Source: Prolixibacteraceae bacterium
GTDB taxonomy: Bacteria; Bacteroidota; Bacteroidia; Bacteroidales; Prolixibacteraceae
Length of the DNA: 64,000 nt
Reading direction: 5' to 3'
Assembly: GCA_030602265.1 (NCBI GenBank)
Contig: JAUWAB010000003.1
Span: forward strand, 1 to 64,000
The notes beneath the pieces were generated by a model. It was not told where the DNA came from and did no database searches. It saw only the letters and a list, made by a program, of their open reading frames with translations. The stretch's first letter is position 1. The number at the start of each line of letters is the position of its first letter. Of this stretch, positions 49,530 through 60,681 are shown piece after piece. Both the position numbers and the translations under genes were made by a program.

Positions 49530-50984
49530 ATGAAACACTGGGCTGAACTCATACCTGAAACCGGAATGGTGGAGACCATCGGAAATCCGGATATATATAT
49601 TGCGGGCATGGCTTTCGATTCAAGAAAAGTGCTCCGGGATTTCCTTTTTATCGCACAGAGGGGGACCCATTCTGACGGACATGATTTTATAGCCCTCGCC
49701 ATTGAAAAAGGTGCTGTTGCAGTGGTTTGCGAAGAGTTCCCCGAAACCATCGATCCCGGTATTCTTTATGTGAAAGTGGACAATTCAGGTACCGCATTAG
49801 GACAAATCGCCTCAGCATGGTACGGATTTCCTTCCCGAAAACTCAAAGTTACCGGAGTTACGGGAACCAATGGCAAAACCAGCATTGCCACTCTGTTGTA
49901 CCGGCTCTTCACAAAACTGGGGTATAAAGCGGGATTGATCTCCACCATCTCCACCATTGTGGGAGATCAAGAGGAGACCGCCACCCATACCACACCCGAC
50001 GCCCTGCGCATCCAGGCTCTGATGGCGGAAATGGCAGAGGCCGGCTGTGACTACTGTTTTATGGAAGTAAGTTCCCATGCGGTAGTGCAGAAAAGGATCT
50101 CGGGAATTGAATTTTCTGGGGGTATTTTTACCAACCTGACCCATGACCACCTCGATTACCACAAAACATTCGCCGAATACCTGAAGGCCAAGAAGGGATT
50201 TTTCGACATCCTGCCTGCATCGGCATTTGCCATTATAAATACCGACGACAAGAACGGCAAGGTGATGGTCCAGAACTGCAAAGCCCGGCAGGTTACTTTC
50301 TCTACCCGGTCGCTGGCCGATCATCACTGCAAGGTATTGGAAAGCCATTTCGACGGGATGCTGCTGAATATTGACGGGCAGGAAGTGTGGACCCATTTCG
50401 TGGGCAGGTTTAATGCCTCAAACCTGCTGGCAGTGTACGCAGCGTCCCTGGCATTAGGCCAGAAAAAGGAAGAAGTGCTGCCTGTGATCAGCCAGCTGAC
50501 TCCGGTGGCCGGAAGGTTTGAAACCATAAGGAGCAGTGACGGGAAAATGGCAATTGTTGACTACGCCCATACCCCCGATGCCCTGAAAAATGTCCTGTCG
50601 GCCATCGACGGGATCAGGTCCGGGAACGAAAAGGTAATTACAGTCGTCGGGGCAGGCGGAGACCGCGACAAGACCAAACGGCCCGAAATGGCAAAAGAGG
50701 CCCTGACTGGAAGTGACCTCGTCATACTGACTTCCGACAATCCGCGCACCGAAGATCCCGAGGCCATCATCCGGGATATGGAAGCGGGAGTCAGGAACGC
50801 CGGCAAAAAAGTCATCTCCATTACCAACCGCAGAGAAGCCATTAAAACGGCCATTTTCATGGCTATGCCCGGCGACATCATCCTGATCGCCGGGAAGGGA
50901 CATGAGAATTACCAGGAGATACACGGAGTTAAACACCATTTCGATGACAAGGAAGTGGTCAGGGAGTTTTTTCAAACCATTTAA
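49530..50984 (+). CDS. murE: UDP-MurNAc-tripeptide synthetase MurE
   Basis: [57 protein letters not shown]. Confidence 0.96.
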   Translation: MKHWAELIPETGMVETIGNPDIYIAGMAFDSRKVLRDFLFIAQRGTHSDGHDFIALAIEKGAVAVVCEEFPETIDPGILYVKVDNSGTALGQIASAWYGFPSRKLKVTGVTGTNGKTSIATLLYRLFTKLGYKAGLISTISTIVGDQEETATHTTPDALRIQALMAEMAEAGCDYCFMEVSSHAVVQKRISGIEFSGGIFTNLTHDHLDYHKTFAEYLKAKKGFFDILPASAFAIINTDDKNGKVMVQNCKARQVTFSTRSLADHHCKVLESHFDGMLLNIDGQEVWTHFVGRFNASNLLAVYAASLALGQKKEEVLPVISQLTPVAGRFETIRSSDGKMAIVDYAHTPDALKNVLSAIDGIRSGNEKVITVVGAGGDRDKTKRPEMAKEALTGSDLVILTSDNPRTEDPEAIIRDMEAGVRNAGKKVISITNRREAIKTAIFMAMPGDIILIAGKGHENYQEIHGVKHHFDDKEVVREFFQTI

Positions 50985-50995
50985 CCAAAGGAGAA

Positions 50996-52246
50996 ATGAT
51001 TTACTATCTGTATGAGTGGCTGAAAGACATGAACATTCCGGGAATCGGAATGCTGCAGTATATCTCGTTCCGGTCTGGTGCCGCAATAATCCTGTCCCTG
51101 TTCATTACCACCGCATTCGGAAGGAAACTGATCCGCTATCTTCAAAAGAAACAGATAGGGGAAGAAGTAAGAGATCTTGGGCTTGAAGGACAAATGCAAA
51201 AGAAAGGAACACCTACCATGGGCGGTATCATAATCCTTGCAGCCATCCTGATCCCAACCCTGCTCTTTGCCCAGCTATCCAACATCTATATCCTCCTTAT
51301 GCTCCTGACCACTGTATGGCTGGGCCTGATCGGGTTTATGGACGACTATATCAAAGTATTCAGGAAAAATAAAAAAGGTCTGGCAGGCAGGTTTAAGATC
51401 CTGGGGCAGGTAAGCCTTGGTATCATGGTGGTGACCGCACTGATGCTCAGCGATGACGTACTGGTCAGGGAAAATGTGAAATCAAGGAGTGGCGAAGACC
51501 TCCGCGAACTGGTAATCGATCCGGAATCCGGACAGCAGCAGGTCAGGGTCGTTACGCAGGAAATCAAATCCACCAAAACCACCATCCCATTTGTCAAGCA
51601 AAATGAATTTGACTACGCATGGCTGGTTGGCTTTGCAGGGAAACACGCCAGCTGGCTTCGATGGCTGGTTTACGCTGTCGCTGTGATCCTGATCATTACC
51701 GCAGTCTCCAATGCCGCCAACCTTACCGACGGATTAGACGGTCTGGCCACAGGAACCTCGGCCATCAGCGGTGCCACACTGGGCATACTTGCCTATGTGA
51801 GCGGAAACGTAATTTACGCCAACTACCTGAACATCATGTATATACCATATGTCGGGGAGCTTACTGTATTCATCGCGGCCTTTATTGGTGCCACCGTCGG
51901 GTTCCTTTGGTACAATTCCTACCCGGCACAGGTATTCATGGGCGACACCGGCAGCCTGGCTTTAGGTGGAATTTTAGCCGTATTCTCGGTAATCATCCGC
52001 AAGGAAATCCTGATTCCGTTGCTTTGCGGGATTTTCCTGATCGAAAACCTGAGCGTGGTCATGCAGGTTACCTGGTTTAAATATACCAAACGCAAGTATG
52101 GTGAAGGCAGACGGATATTCCTGATGAGCCCGATCCATCACCATTTTCAGCTGAAGGGAATTCCTGAGGCAAAGATCGTAACCAGATTCTGGATAGTGGG
52201 CATCATTCTGGCCGTATTGACAATCGTAACCCTGAAGATCAGATAA
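50996..52246 (+). CDS. mraY: Phospho-MurNAc-pentapeptide transferase MraY
   Basis: [70 protein letters not shown]. Confidence 0.97.
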   Translation: MIYYLYEWLKDMNIPGIGMLQYISFRSGAAIILSLFITTAFGRKLIRYLQKKQIGEEVRDLGLEGQMQKKGTPTMGGIIILAAILIPTLLFAQLSNIYILLMLLTTVWLGLIGFMDDYIKVFRKNKKGLAGRFKILGQVSLGIMVVTALMLSDDVLVRENVKSRSGEDLRELVIDPESGQQQVRVVTQEIKSTKTTIPFVKQNEFDYAWLVGFAGKHASWLRWLVYAVAVILIITAVSNAANLTDGLDGLATGTSAISGATLGILAYVSGNVIYANYLNIMYIPYVGELTVFIAAFIGATVGFLWYNSYPAQVFMGDTGSLALGGILAVFSVIIRKEILIPLLCGIFLIENLSVVMQVTWFKYTKRKYGEGRRIFLMSPIHHHFQLKGIPEAKIVTRFWIVGIILAVLTIVTLKIR

Positions 52247-52248
52247 TT

Positions 52249-53586
52249 ATGAAACCACTTGCAGTTATACTCGGAGCAGGCGAAAGCGGGACCGGAGCAG
52301 CCATTCTGGCCCGGAAGCAGGGGTATGCTGTATGGGTGTCCGACTCCGGCCTTATAAAAGAAAAGTACAAGACTGAGCTTGACCGCCACCAGATAGAATG
52401 GGAGGAATCGGGCCATACCATGGAAAGGATCCTGAAAGCAGCCCTGGTGGTCAAGAGCCCCGGAATCCCGGAAAAAGCCCAGGTTATCAGGGAAATCAGA
52501 AAACATAATATACCCGTAATTGCCGAAATCGAATTCGCTGGCAGATATACGCAGGCAAAGAAAATATGTATTACCGGCTCCAACGGGAAAACAACCACTA
52601 CCCTGCTGACTTATGAAATCCTGAAAAGGGCCGGAATCAGGACTGGACTGGCAGGAAATGTCGGCAACAGCCTGGCCAGGCAGGTGGCAGAAAACGATGC
52701 AGAGGTGTATGTCATTGAACTCAGCAGCTTTCAGCTTGATGACATGTTTGAATTCAGGGCAGACGTCTCTGTTTTACTGAATATTACACCTGACCATCTG
52801 GACAGGTACAATTATGAAATGCAGAACTATGTAAATTCCAAATTCAGGATTTTGCAGAACCAAAGCGAAAGCGACTATTTCATCTATTGTGCCGATGATC
52901 CGGTAATCTGCAATGAACTGACAAAGAGAAAAATCAGACCGGCCATGCTTCCATTTTCACTTCTTCAGGCCAGGGGAAACGGGGCATGGGTCACAGACAA
53001 TACGATTCATATACAAATTAACGAAAAACAATTCAGCATGTCAATTCTGGATTTAGCCTTACAGGGCAAACACAACACCTACAACTCGATGGCCGCAGCT
53101 GTCTCCAGTATGGTACTTGAAATCCGGAACGACCGGATAAGGGAAGTTCTCAGTGATTTTCAGGGCGTAGAACACCGGCTGGAAAGGTTTCTGAAAGTCC
53201 ACGGAATCGAGTTTATCAACGACTCGAAAGCGACCAACGTGAATTCAACCTGGTATGCCCTGGAAACGATGGACAAACCGGTGGTCTGGATTGCAGGCGG
53301 CGTGGATAAGGGTAACGACTATACCATGCTCTTCGATCTGGTGAAACACAAGGTAAAGGCGATCGTCTGCCTGGGCACCGATAATTCAAAGCTTCATACC
53401 GCTTTCGGCAGCATGGTCAATAATATCATCGACACACGGAGTATGGCCGAAGCCGTGAAATCAGCCTACTACCTGGCCCGTAACGGTGATGCGGTGCTGC
53501 TTTCACCGGCCTGTGCAAGCTTCGATCTCTTCGAAAATTACGAAGACCGCGGAAACCAGTTTAAGCAGGAAGTAAGAAACCTATAA
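52249..53586 (+). CDS. murD: UDP-MurNAc-alanine--D-glutamate ligase MurD
   Basis: ITGSNGKTTTTLLTYEILK; NDSKATNVNSTWYALE; LLSPACASFDLFENYEDRGNQFK. Confidence 0.96.
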   Translation: MKPLAVILGAGESGTGAAILARKQGYAVWVSDSGLIKEKYKTELDRHQIEWEESGHTMERILKAALVVKSPGIPEKAQVIREIRKHNIPVIAEIEFAGRYTQAKKICITGSNGKTTTTLLTYEILKRAGIRTGLAGNVGNSLARQVAENDAEVYVIELSSFQLDDMFEFRADVSVLLNITPDHLDRYNYEMQNYVNSKFRILQNQSESDYFIYCADDPVICNELTKRKIRPAMLPFSLLQARGNGAWVTDNTIHIQINEKQFSMSILDLALQGKHNTYNSMAAAVSSMVLEIRNDRIREVLSDFQGVEHRLERFLKVHGIEFINDSKATNVNSTWYALETMDKPVVWIAGGVDKGNDYTMLFDLVKHKVKAIVCLGTDNSKLHTAFGSMVNNIIDTRSMAEAVKSAYYLARNGDAVLLSPACASFDLFENYEDRGNQFKQEVRNL

Positions 53587-53595
53587 TATCTGACG

Positions 53596-54804
53596 ATGGA
53601 AACCAGTCTGAAAAACATGATCAAGGGAGACAGGGTAATCTGGACCATCCTGCTGCTCCTATCCATGCTCTCGATGCTTATCGTTTACAGTGCCACTGGT
53701 GCACTGGCATTCAGACAGGCTGACGGGAACACCTTTTATTTCCTGGTCAGGCAGATGGTTTTCCTGGGATTAGGCTTTGGCCTTATCCTGATCATGGTCA
53801 ATGTCATACCGGTAAAATTCTACTCGATCATTTCCAGGGTGGTGGTCATTGCCAGCATACTGCTTCTGGCATTAGCCATCGGAATGAAAATCACCGGATT
53901 GGCCGGCGATTCTACCGGCCGTACCCTGAACCTGGGTTTTCTGTCCTTTCAGCCTGCAGAAGTAGCCAAACTTGGACTGATCATGTTTACTGCCAAAATG
54001 CTTGGTATTGAACAAAATTCAAGAGAAGGACTGAAAAACGCCTTCTGGAAAGTATTGGTTTTTACGGTAATAATATGCGCCATGATTGCCTACTCCAATG
54101 TATCAACTGCCATGTTGCTCTTCGCCACCATCATGACCATGATGTTTATCGGGCGGGTACCTCTCAGGTATTTGCTGTTGCTGGCAGTCGCAGGAATAGG
54201 TCTTATTGCGGTGATTTACCTTTACGGTGACAGAATGGGAAAAATCTCCCTGCGGTTTCCTACAGCGCAGGCAAGGCTCGAAAGATTTGTAAAAGGGGAT
54301 CCGGCTGAAGAGAAAGGGATTACCCAGGCGGATTATGCCAAACTCGCCATCTATGAGGGTGGCATTGTCGGTAAAGGCCCGGGCAACTCTGATGTGGCCA
54401 ACTATATGGCTGCCGCATACAACGATTTTATATATGCCATAATCATTGAAGAATATGGACTGATCATAGGCGGAGCGGGGGTACTGATGCTTTACCTGAT
54501 CTTCTTTTTCAGGGGGGTAACCATTGTGCGGCGGGCCAACCGGACATTTCCGGCATTTCTGGTTACCGGACTAACGCTGCTGCTTACCTTTCAGGCGATG
54601 ATCAACATGGGCGTTTCAGCGGGAGTCATCCCGGTAACCGGTCAGCCACTGCCATGGGTCAGTATGGGCGGCACATCCCTGCTCTTCACATCTGTGGCAT
54701 TTGGTTGTATTCTCAGCGTAAGCTACCAGAACCAAAAGGATAAAAAAGTGGAGGCCCCTGCAGTGCAGGTAATCGTACCCGACGAGGATCAGGAAATGAA
54801 ATAA
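53596..54804 (+). CDS. ftsW: FtsW/RodA/SpoVE family division protein
   Basis: Multi-TM; FQPAEVAKLGLIMF; EYGLIIGGAGVLMLYLI; GQPLPWVSMGGTSLLFTSVAFG. Confidence 0.95.
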   Translation: METSLKNMIKGDRVIWTILLLLSMLSMLIVYSATGALAFRQADGNTFYFLVRQMVFLGLGFGLILIMVNVIPVKFYSIISRVVVIASILLLALAIGMKITGLAGDSTGRTLNLGFLSFQPAEVAKLGLIMFTAKMLGIEQNSREGLKNAFWKVLVFTVIICAMIAYSNVSTAMLLFATIMTMMFIGRVPLRYLLLLAVAGIGLIAVIYLYGDRMGKISLRFPTAQARLERFVKGDPAEEKGITQADYAKLAIYEGGIVGKGPGNSDVANYMAAAYNDFIYAIIIEEYGLIIGGAGVLMLYLIFFFRGVTIVRRANRTFPAFLVTGLTLLLTFQAMINMGVSAGVIPVTGQPLPWVSMGGTSLLFTSVAFGCILSVSYQNQKDKKVEAPAVQVIVPDEDQEMK

Positions 54805-54827
54805 ACAGGTGACAATGTATATCTTGA

Positions 54828-55931
54828 ATGGATAATTTAAAAATAATCATAAGCGGAGGAGGTACCGGAGGGCATATATTCCCTGCCCTGTCGATTGCCG
54901 GTGAAATCAAAGCGAGATTTCCCGAAAGCGAGATCTTGTTTGTTGGGGCGACCGGCAGAATGGAAATGGAGAAGGTTCCTGCTGCCGGTTTTCGCATAAC
55001 CGGGCTGCCGGTAATAGGAATGCCCAGGAAACCCGGACTCTCTACCGTGAGATTTCTTTACAGGCTGGCCAAGAGTATGGTAATGGCCAGGCAGATTATC
55101 CGCGAATTCAAACCCGACCTGGCCATCGGTGTGGGTGGCTATGCCAGCGGACCCTTACTGAGGGCTGCCGTGGCCAGGAATGTCCCGGCCCTCATCCAGG
55201 AACAGAACTCCTACGCTGGCGTAACCAATAAACTCTTAGGTAAAAAGGTACAGAGCATCTGCGTGGCCTACGAAGGCATGGAACGGTTCTTTCCCGCAGA
55301 AAAGATCATTCTCACCGGAAACCCTGTCAGGCAGGCTATGCTGAATATTACAGCTACCCGGGAAGAAGCAGCAAAACATTACCGCCTGAACCCGGGAAAC
55401 AAGACCCTGCTGATCACGGGAGGAAGTCTCGGTGCACGGTCGCTTAACAATGCAGTACTGGCAAACCTTGAACTGATAAAAGAATCGGACTTACAGGTGA
55501 TCTGGCAGACCGGATCGTACTATTACGATGAAATGATTGAGCGTACCAGGGGAACCCTCCCGGAGAACCTGCATATCCATAAATTCCTGAACAACATGGA
55601 ACTGGCCTATACGGCTGCCGATGTAGTTGTTTCCAGGGCTGGAGCCGGAACCATCAGTGAATTGTGCCTGGTCGGGAAACCATGCATCCTGGTGCCGTCT
55701 CCCAATGTGGCCGAAGACCATCAGACCCGAAACGCCATGGCCCTGGTAGAAAAAGATGCAGCATTACTCATCAGGGACGACCAGATCGGACAAAATCTTT
55801 TCAGGGAAACGCTGTCACTGATTGGCGACACCGACAGAATGAACCGGCTGACCCGGAATATTAAAAAACTGGCGCTACCCGACGCAACCGTCCGGATAGT
55901 GGATGAAGCCATACGATTAATTAAAAAATGA
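54828..55931 (+). CDS. murG: UDP-GlcNAc transferase MurG
   Basis: IISGGGTGGHIFPALSIAGEIK; GVGGYASGPLLRAA; IQEQNSYAGVTNKLLGK; VVSRAGAGTISELCLVGKPCILVPSP. Confidence 0.97.
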   Translation: MDNLKIIISGGGTGGHIFPALSIAGEIKARFPESEILFVGATGRMEMEKVPAAGFRITGLPVIGMPRKPGLSTVRFLYRLAKSMVMARQIIREFKPDLAIGVGGYASGPLLRAAVARNVPALIQEQNSYAGVTNKLLGKKVQSICVAYEGMERFFPAEKIILTGNPVRQAMLNITATREEAAKHYRLNPGNKTLLITGGSLGARSLNNAVLANLELIKESDLQVIWQTGSYYYDEMIERTRGTLPENLHIHKFLNNMELAYTAADVVVSRAGAGTISELCLVGKPCILVPSPNVAEDHQTRNAMALVEKDAALLIRDDQIGQNLFRETLSLIGDTDRMNRLTRNIKKLALPDATVRIVDEAIRLIKK

Positions 55932-57325
55932 AAGGTTTCGAAAATATAACACATGTCTATTTTATAGGTATCGGGGGCATTGGAATGAGTGCCCTGGCCC
56001 GGCTGTTCAACCACCACAAACTGGAGGTTGCAGGATATGACAGGACCCCATCTTCATTAACCACAAGGCTTCAGAAGGAGGGAATTAAAGTCCACTTTGA
56101 AGACTTCGGGGATTCTGTTTCCACACTTACCGGACCAGTAGACCAAACCCTTGTTGTGGTTACCCCGGCTGTACCGGAAAGTCATGGAGAACTGCAGTGG
56201 TTCCATAAAAACAAGTTCAGTATCTGGAAAAGATCCAGGTTATTGGGCCATATTTGCAGGCAGTATTCCTGTCTGGCAGTCGCCGGCACGCACGGAAAAA
56301 CGACGGTCTCCACCATGGCAGCGGTAATTCTGAACCATACTGCCACCGGTTGCGGCGCCGTTCTGGGGGGAATATCCAAGAACTTTGAAACCAACCTCAT
56401 CATCCCAGCCTCAGACGATCAATGGTTGGTAACGGAAGCCGATGAATTTGACCGTTCATTTCTCCAGCTCGATCCCGATGTGGCAGTGATCACCTCAATG
56501 GACGCCGACCATCTGGACGTGTATGGAAAACATGAGGAATTCATTGCCTCCTTTAAGGAATTTGCCCGGAAAGTAAGACCAGGTGGTAAACTACTTGTCA
56601 AAAAACCTATACGGGGATATTTCCCGGGAAACGGACAATCCGGAATATATACCTATGCGCTGTCGGGGGATGCCGATTTCACGGCCGAGTCACTGAGGCT
56701 GGATGAGAACAGCCGGAACTATGTTTTCAGGCTTTCGACGCCGGAAGGCCTCTCTCCGGAAATCCGGATGACTTACCCCGGCCTGCTGAATGTTGAAAAC
56801 GCAGTCGCCGCAGGAGCTGCGGCTTTTCTGGCAGGCGCCGGACTGAGCGATATTTGCGACGGGCTATCCATTTACACCGGGGTAAAACGCCGCTTTGACA
56901 TCCTTTTAAGGACGTCAGAAACCGTATATATCGATGACTATGCCCATCATCCGGAGGAACTCAGGGCATTTATCACCTCAGTAAGGGCACTCTACCCCGG
57001 AAGGCATATCACCGGAATTTTTCAGCCTCATCTTTATACCAGAACCAGGGACTTCGCCAACGAATTTGCCGTAAGTCTCGATCTGCTCGATACGGCCGTA
57101 CTGATACCGGTGTATCCGGCAAGGGAACTGCCCATCCCGGGTGTAGACTCCCACATGCTGCTGCAGAAAATGAACATTCGCGAGAAATATTCCATCAGCA
57201 AGGAAGAAATTCCTGAATTCCTGAAAAAACATCCCCCACAGGTTCTACTTACCATGGGGGCAGGCGACATAGAACTGCTTTCCGGAGTAATTATTCAAAT
57301 ACTGAAAGATGAAGCGGAAAATTAA
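55928..57325 (+). CDS. murC: UDP-MurNAc--L-alanine ligase MurC
   Basis: YFIGIGGIGMSALARLF; AVAGTHGKTTVSTMAAVIL; YIDDYAHHPEELRAFI. Confidence 0.97.
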   Translation: MKGFENITHVYFIGIGGIGMSALARLFNHHKLEVAGYDRTPSSLTTRLQKEGIKVHFEDFGDSVSTLTGPVDQTLVVVTPAVPESHGELQWFHKNKFSIWKRSRLLGHICRQYSCLAVAGTHGKTTVSTMAAVILNHTATGCGAVLGGISKNFETNLIIPASDDQWLVTEADEFDRSFLQLDPDVAVITSMDADHLDVYGKHEEFIASFKEFARKVRPGGKLLVKKPIRGYFPGNGQSGIYTYALSGDADFTAESLRLDENSRNYVFRLSTPEGLSPEIRMTYPGLLNVENAVAAGAAAFLAGAGLSDICDGLSIYTGVKRRFDILLRTSETVYIDDYAHHPEELRAFITSVRALYPGRHITGIFQPHLYTRTRDFANEFAVSLDLLDTAVLIPVYPARELPIPGVDSHMLLQKMNIREKYSISKEEIPEFLKKHPPQVLLTMGAGDIELLSGVIIQILKDEAEN

Positions 57326-58070
57326 AATACTGGCACATATAACGGCATGGATACTGTTTGTCGCGATAGTGACCGTAACACTTGCCTTCACCTGGGCTGA
57401 AACAGCTTCGGTGAAATGTGATGCCATCGAAGTGAATTTTTACGGCGACGAAACCATTCGACTGAGCAGACAGGAGATTACCAGGATGGTAAAAGCTGCC
57501 GACAAGGAGCTTATCGGTAAAAAACTCAGGGAGATCAATGCAGAAGAGATTGAGAAAGAGGTCGGAAAGCACAATACCATACTAAAGGCAGATGCCTACA
57601 AGATGGTTGTAAGGGATACGACAGGTTACAAAGGCGTACTTGCCGTAAAGGTAAGGCACCGGACACCCGTAATGAGGGTCATAACTCCGGATGTAAGTTA
57701 TTACATGGATGCAGAGGGTGCCAGGTTTCCGACCTCCACCCGTTATTCAGCCAATGTGGTGCTGGTTACCGGAAATGTAAGCGAAGAATTAGCCAGAGAG
57801 TCATTGCTCCCCCTGGTCAGATTTGTGAGCGGGCATGATTTCTGGCAGGCACAGATCAAACAGATCCATGTTGACCGGAATGAAGAACTGCTGATGACTC
57901 CGCTTGTCGGCAATCAGCTGATAGAGTTCGGAACCGCCGAAGATTACCGGAAAAAACTCAGAAACCTGATGGCCTTCTATGAGCAGGTACTGGCCAGCAA
58001 AAACTGGGACAGATATGAAAGGATAAGCTTAAAATACAGGAATCAGATAATTGCTAAAAAAAGAGATTGA
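57309..58070 (+). CDS. ftsQ: FtsQ-like division protein
   Basis: Single N-terminal TM, dcw position; overlaps murC by 17 nt. Confidence 0.8.
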   Translation: MKRKIKILAHITAWILFVAIVTVTLAFTWAETASVKCDAIEVNFYGDETIRLSRQEITRMVKAADKELIGKKLREINAEEIEKEVGKHNTILKADAYKMVVRDTTGYKGVLAVKVRHRTPVMRVITPDVSYYMDAEGARFPTSTRYSANVVLVTGNVSEELARESLLPLVRFVSGHDFWQAQIKQIHVDRNEELLMTPLVGNQLIEFGTAEDYRKKLRNLMAFYEQVLASKNWDRYERISLKYRNQIIAKKRD

Positions 58071-58071
58071 T

Positions 58072-59358
58072 ATGGCGTCAAAACAGGAAATCACGGTCGT
58101 TGTCGACATAGGCTCCTCCAGGATCAGAGGACTGGCAGGGATCAAAACCACCAATGGCAGAATCGAGATACTTGGACATGCAACGGTGCCGGCGAAGGGC
58201 ATTAAAAGGGGTGTGGTAATGAATATCGAAGAGTTTTCAGAAACCCTGGCTCAATTGGTTGAACAGCTCGAAGAACAGTCTGAGATAAACATCAGGCTTG
58301 TCGATGTGGCCATGGCAGGCCAGGCGATACAGACCATAGCCTTCGACGGGATCAGGTATACAAGCGGAAATGGCATCGTGAGCAAGAGCGACATAGATTA
58401 CCTGCTGAATGAAGCCAGGAACATGCCCCTTGAACCGGGATACAAAATCTATCACATTGAGCCGCAAAGCTATACCATCGACGACGAACCCAACATCACC
58501 AATCCGGTCGGCCATGCAGGAAGAAAAGTTCATGCCCGGTATAAACTGATAACGGGTCCAAAATCCTATCAGGATAACGTCAGGCTTGCGCTTTCAAGAA
58601 TCAGCATTCAGACAGGCAGGTTTATCCTGACGCCCCTGGCGACCGCCGAAGCGGTTATGACCGAGGACGAGAAAGATGCCGGTGTGGTGATGGTAGACAT
58701 TGGATCTGGGAATACCAAGCTGGCGGTTTATACCGACGGGCACCTGTCGCATGCAGCGGTAATACCCTTCGCCGGAGATGTCATTACCCGGGATATCAAG
58801 GAAGGTTGCAACATACTCCTGAAATTTGCCGAACAGCTTAAAACCCAGTACGGACAGGCTATGGGCGACTTTGCCGATGAGGACAAGGTGGTTACCATTG
58901 CCGGTGGAAAAGGATGGGAGTCGAAGGAGATCTCGTTCAGGAGCCTGGCCTACATTATCCAGGCCAGACTGGAAGAAATCATCGACAGTGTTTACTTCCA
59001 GATCGAGAAATCGGGACTGCTGGAACATCCCCACCAGGGAATCATCCTGACAGGCGGAACAGCTTCCCTGAAAAATATCCTGCAGATCCTGAAGTTCAGG
59101 ACCGGAATGGATGCCAGGATGGGCAAACCTGAGCTGAGACTTGTGGCAGGTGCCGATTTTAACAAAACGGAGTATGTTACTGCACTTGGACTCCTGAAAA
59201 TTGCCCTGTCGGATAAGGCTCCTTCAAAAAAACCTGAAAAAACAACCTCATCGGGTAAAAGTACATCCCAGGGAAAAGGTATATTTGGAGCATTGGGAGA
59301 TAAAGTTGCGCAGCAGTTAGGCATTTTGTTTTCCGATGACGACGAAGTAATGCAATAA
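58072..59358 (+). CDS. ftsA: Cell division protein FtsA
   Basis: VVVDIGSSRIRGLAGIKTTNG; VGHAGRKVHARYKLITG; VMVDIGSGNTKLAVYTDGHLSHAAVIPFAGDVITRDI; IILTGGTASLKNIL. Confidence 0.95.
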   Translation: MASKQEITVVVDIGSSRIRGLAGIKTTNGRIEILGHATVPAKGIKRGVVMNIEEFSETLAQLVEQLEEQSEINIRLVDVAMAGQAIQTIAFDGIRYTSGNGIVSKSDIDYLLNEARNMPLEPGYKIYHIEPQSYTIDDEPNITNPVGHAGRKVHARYKLITGPKSYQDNVRLALSRISIQTGRFILTPLATAEAVMTEDEKDAGVVMVDIGSGNTKLAVYTDGHLSHAAVIPFAGDVITRDIKEGCNILLKFAEQLKTQYGQAMGDFADEDKVVTIAGGKGWESKEISFRSLAYIIQARLEEIIDSVYFQIEKSGLLEHPHQGIILTGGTASLKNILQILKFRTGMDARMGKPELRLVAGADFNKTEYVTALGLLKIALSDKAPSKKPEKTTSSGKSTSQGKGIFGALGDKVAQQLGILFSDDDEVMQ

Positions 59359-59373
59359 TTAAAACAGATTCCG

Positions 59374-60660
59374 ATGGCCGAAGATTTAATCAGATTCAAT
59401 TTTTCAAAATCCACGGCTTCCATCATCAAAGTGATAGGCGTGGGCGGAGGAGGCTGCAACGCAGTGAACCACATGTTTGAAGAAGGTATCAGAGATGTGG
59501 ATTACATTGTATGCAATACCGACGGGCAAGCGCTGGAAAACAGTCCTGTACCCACCAGAATTCAGTTAGGCGTCACGCTGACCGAAGGCCGCGGTGCCGG
59601 CAACCGGCCGGAAATGGGCGAAGAGGCTGCCCTTGAAAATTTCGATGATCTCCGGACGGTTCTGGAAGACAACACCAAAATGTTGTTTATTACAGCCGGT
59701 ATGGGCGGAGGAACAGGAACGGGCGCCGCTCCGGTAATCGCCAGATTAGCCAGGGAGCTCGACATTCTGACCATAGCCGTGGTAACTGTCCCTTCTCCCG
59801 CGGAAGGCCATAAACGGCACAATCAGGCCATCGAAGGAATCAGGAAACTGAGTGAACATGTCGACAGCATGCTGGTGGTCAGTAACCAGCGACTCCACAG
59901 CATATACGGGGAGTTGCCCGCAAGGCAGGCCTTCAAGCTGGCAGACACTGTAGTTATGACCGCCGTTAAAGGCGTGGCTGAAATCATTACCCTTCACGGA
60001 AACATTAACATCGACTTTGCCGATGTGTACACCGTGATGCACGACAGCAAGGTATTCATAATGGGAACGGGGATTGCAGACGGTGAAAACCGGGCAATGG
60101 ATGCGGTACGTATGGCCCTTCGTTCGCCATTGCTTGATAACCAGGAGATCAAAGGAACCAAAAACATTCTGCTGAACATTATTTCCGGCAACGAGGAAAT
60201 TACCATAGGCGAAATCGGTGAAATCATCGAGTATCTTCAGATGGAAGCCGGTCAGGAGGCAGATATCATCTGGGGTAACGGATACGATGTGGCTTTGGGT
60301 AACCAGATCAGCGTAACCATCCTTTGCACAGGCTTCAGAAATGCGGCATCCTATCTCCCCCAACCTGAAAAGCCCAGGGAACAGTTTACCCTGCAGCAAG
60401 AAATTCCGTCAGAAGAACCAGAAGAAGTTAAACCCGAAAGAAAAGAAGAGGAACCTTTCGTTCTTGAACTCGACCTCGAACCGATTTATCCGGAAGAGAA
60501 AGAACCTGTTGTAAAAAAGGCCAGGAAACAGGAAGAACAAAGGCCAAAGAAAAAGAAATCAAAATCATCATCCGGCGAAGAGGAAACAGATGGCAACATT
60601 GACAACTGGTTTGTCAGAAAGTTTTCACGTTTTTTTGATGATGATGATCAAAATATGTAA
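59374..60660 (+). CDS. ftsZ: FtsZ paralog 1, divergent, with noncanonical C-terminus
   Basis: GVGGGGCNAVNHM; GMGGGTGTGAAPVIARLA; NIDFADVYTVM (T7 loop); C-terminus DNWFVRKFSRFFDDDDQNM. Confidence 0.95.
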   Translation: MAEDLIRFNFSKSTASIIKVIGVGGGGCNAVNHMFEEGIRDVDYIVCNTDGQALENSPVPTRIQLGVTLTEGRGAGNRPEMGEEAALENFDDLRTVLEDNTKMLFITAGMGGGTGTGAAPVIARLARELDILTIAVVTVPSPAEGHKRHNQAIEGIRKLSEHVDSMLVVSNQRLHSIYGELPARQAFKLADTVVMTAVKGVAEIITLHGNINIDFADVYTVMHDSKVFIMGTGIADGENRAMDAVRMALRSPLLDNQEIKGTKNILLNIISGNEEITIGEIGEIIEYLQMEAGQEADIIWGNGYDVALGNQISVTILCTGFRNAASYLPQPEKPREQFTLQQEIPSEEPEEVKPERKEEEPFVLELDLEPIYPEEKEPVVKKARKQEEQRPKKKKSKSSSGEEETDGNIDNWFVRKFSRFFDDDDQNM

Positions 60661-60681
60661 TAACCCGTTAATCGAAAGAGT

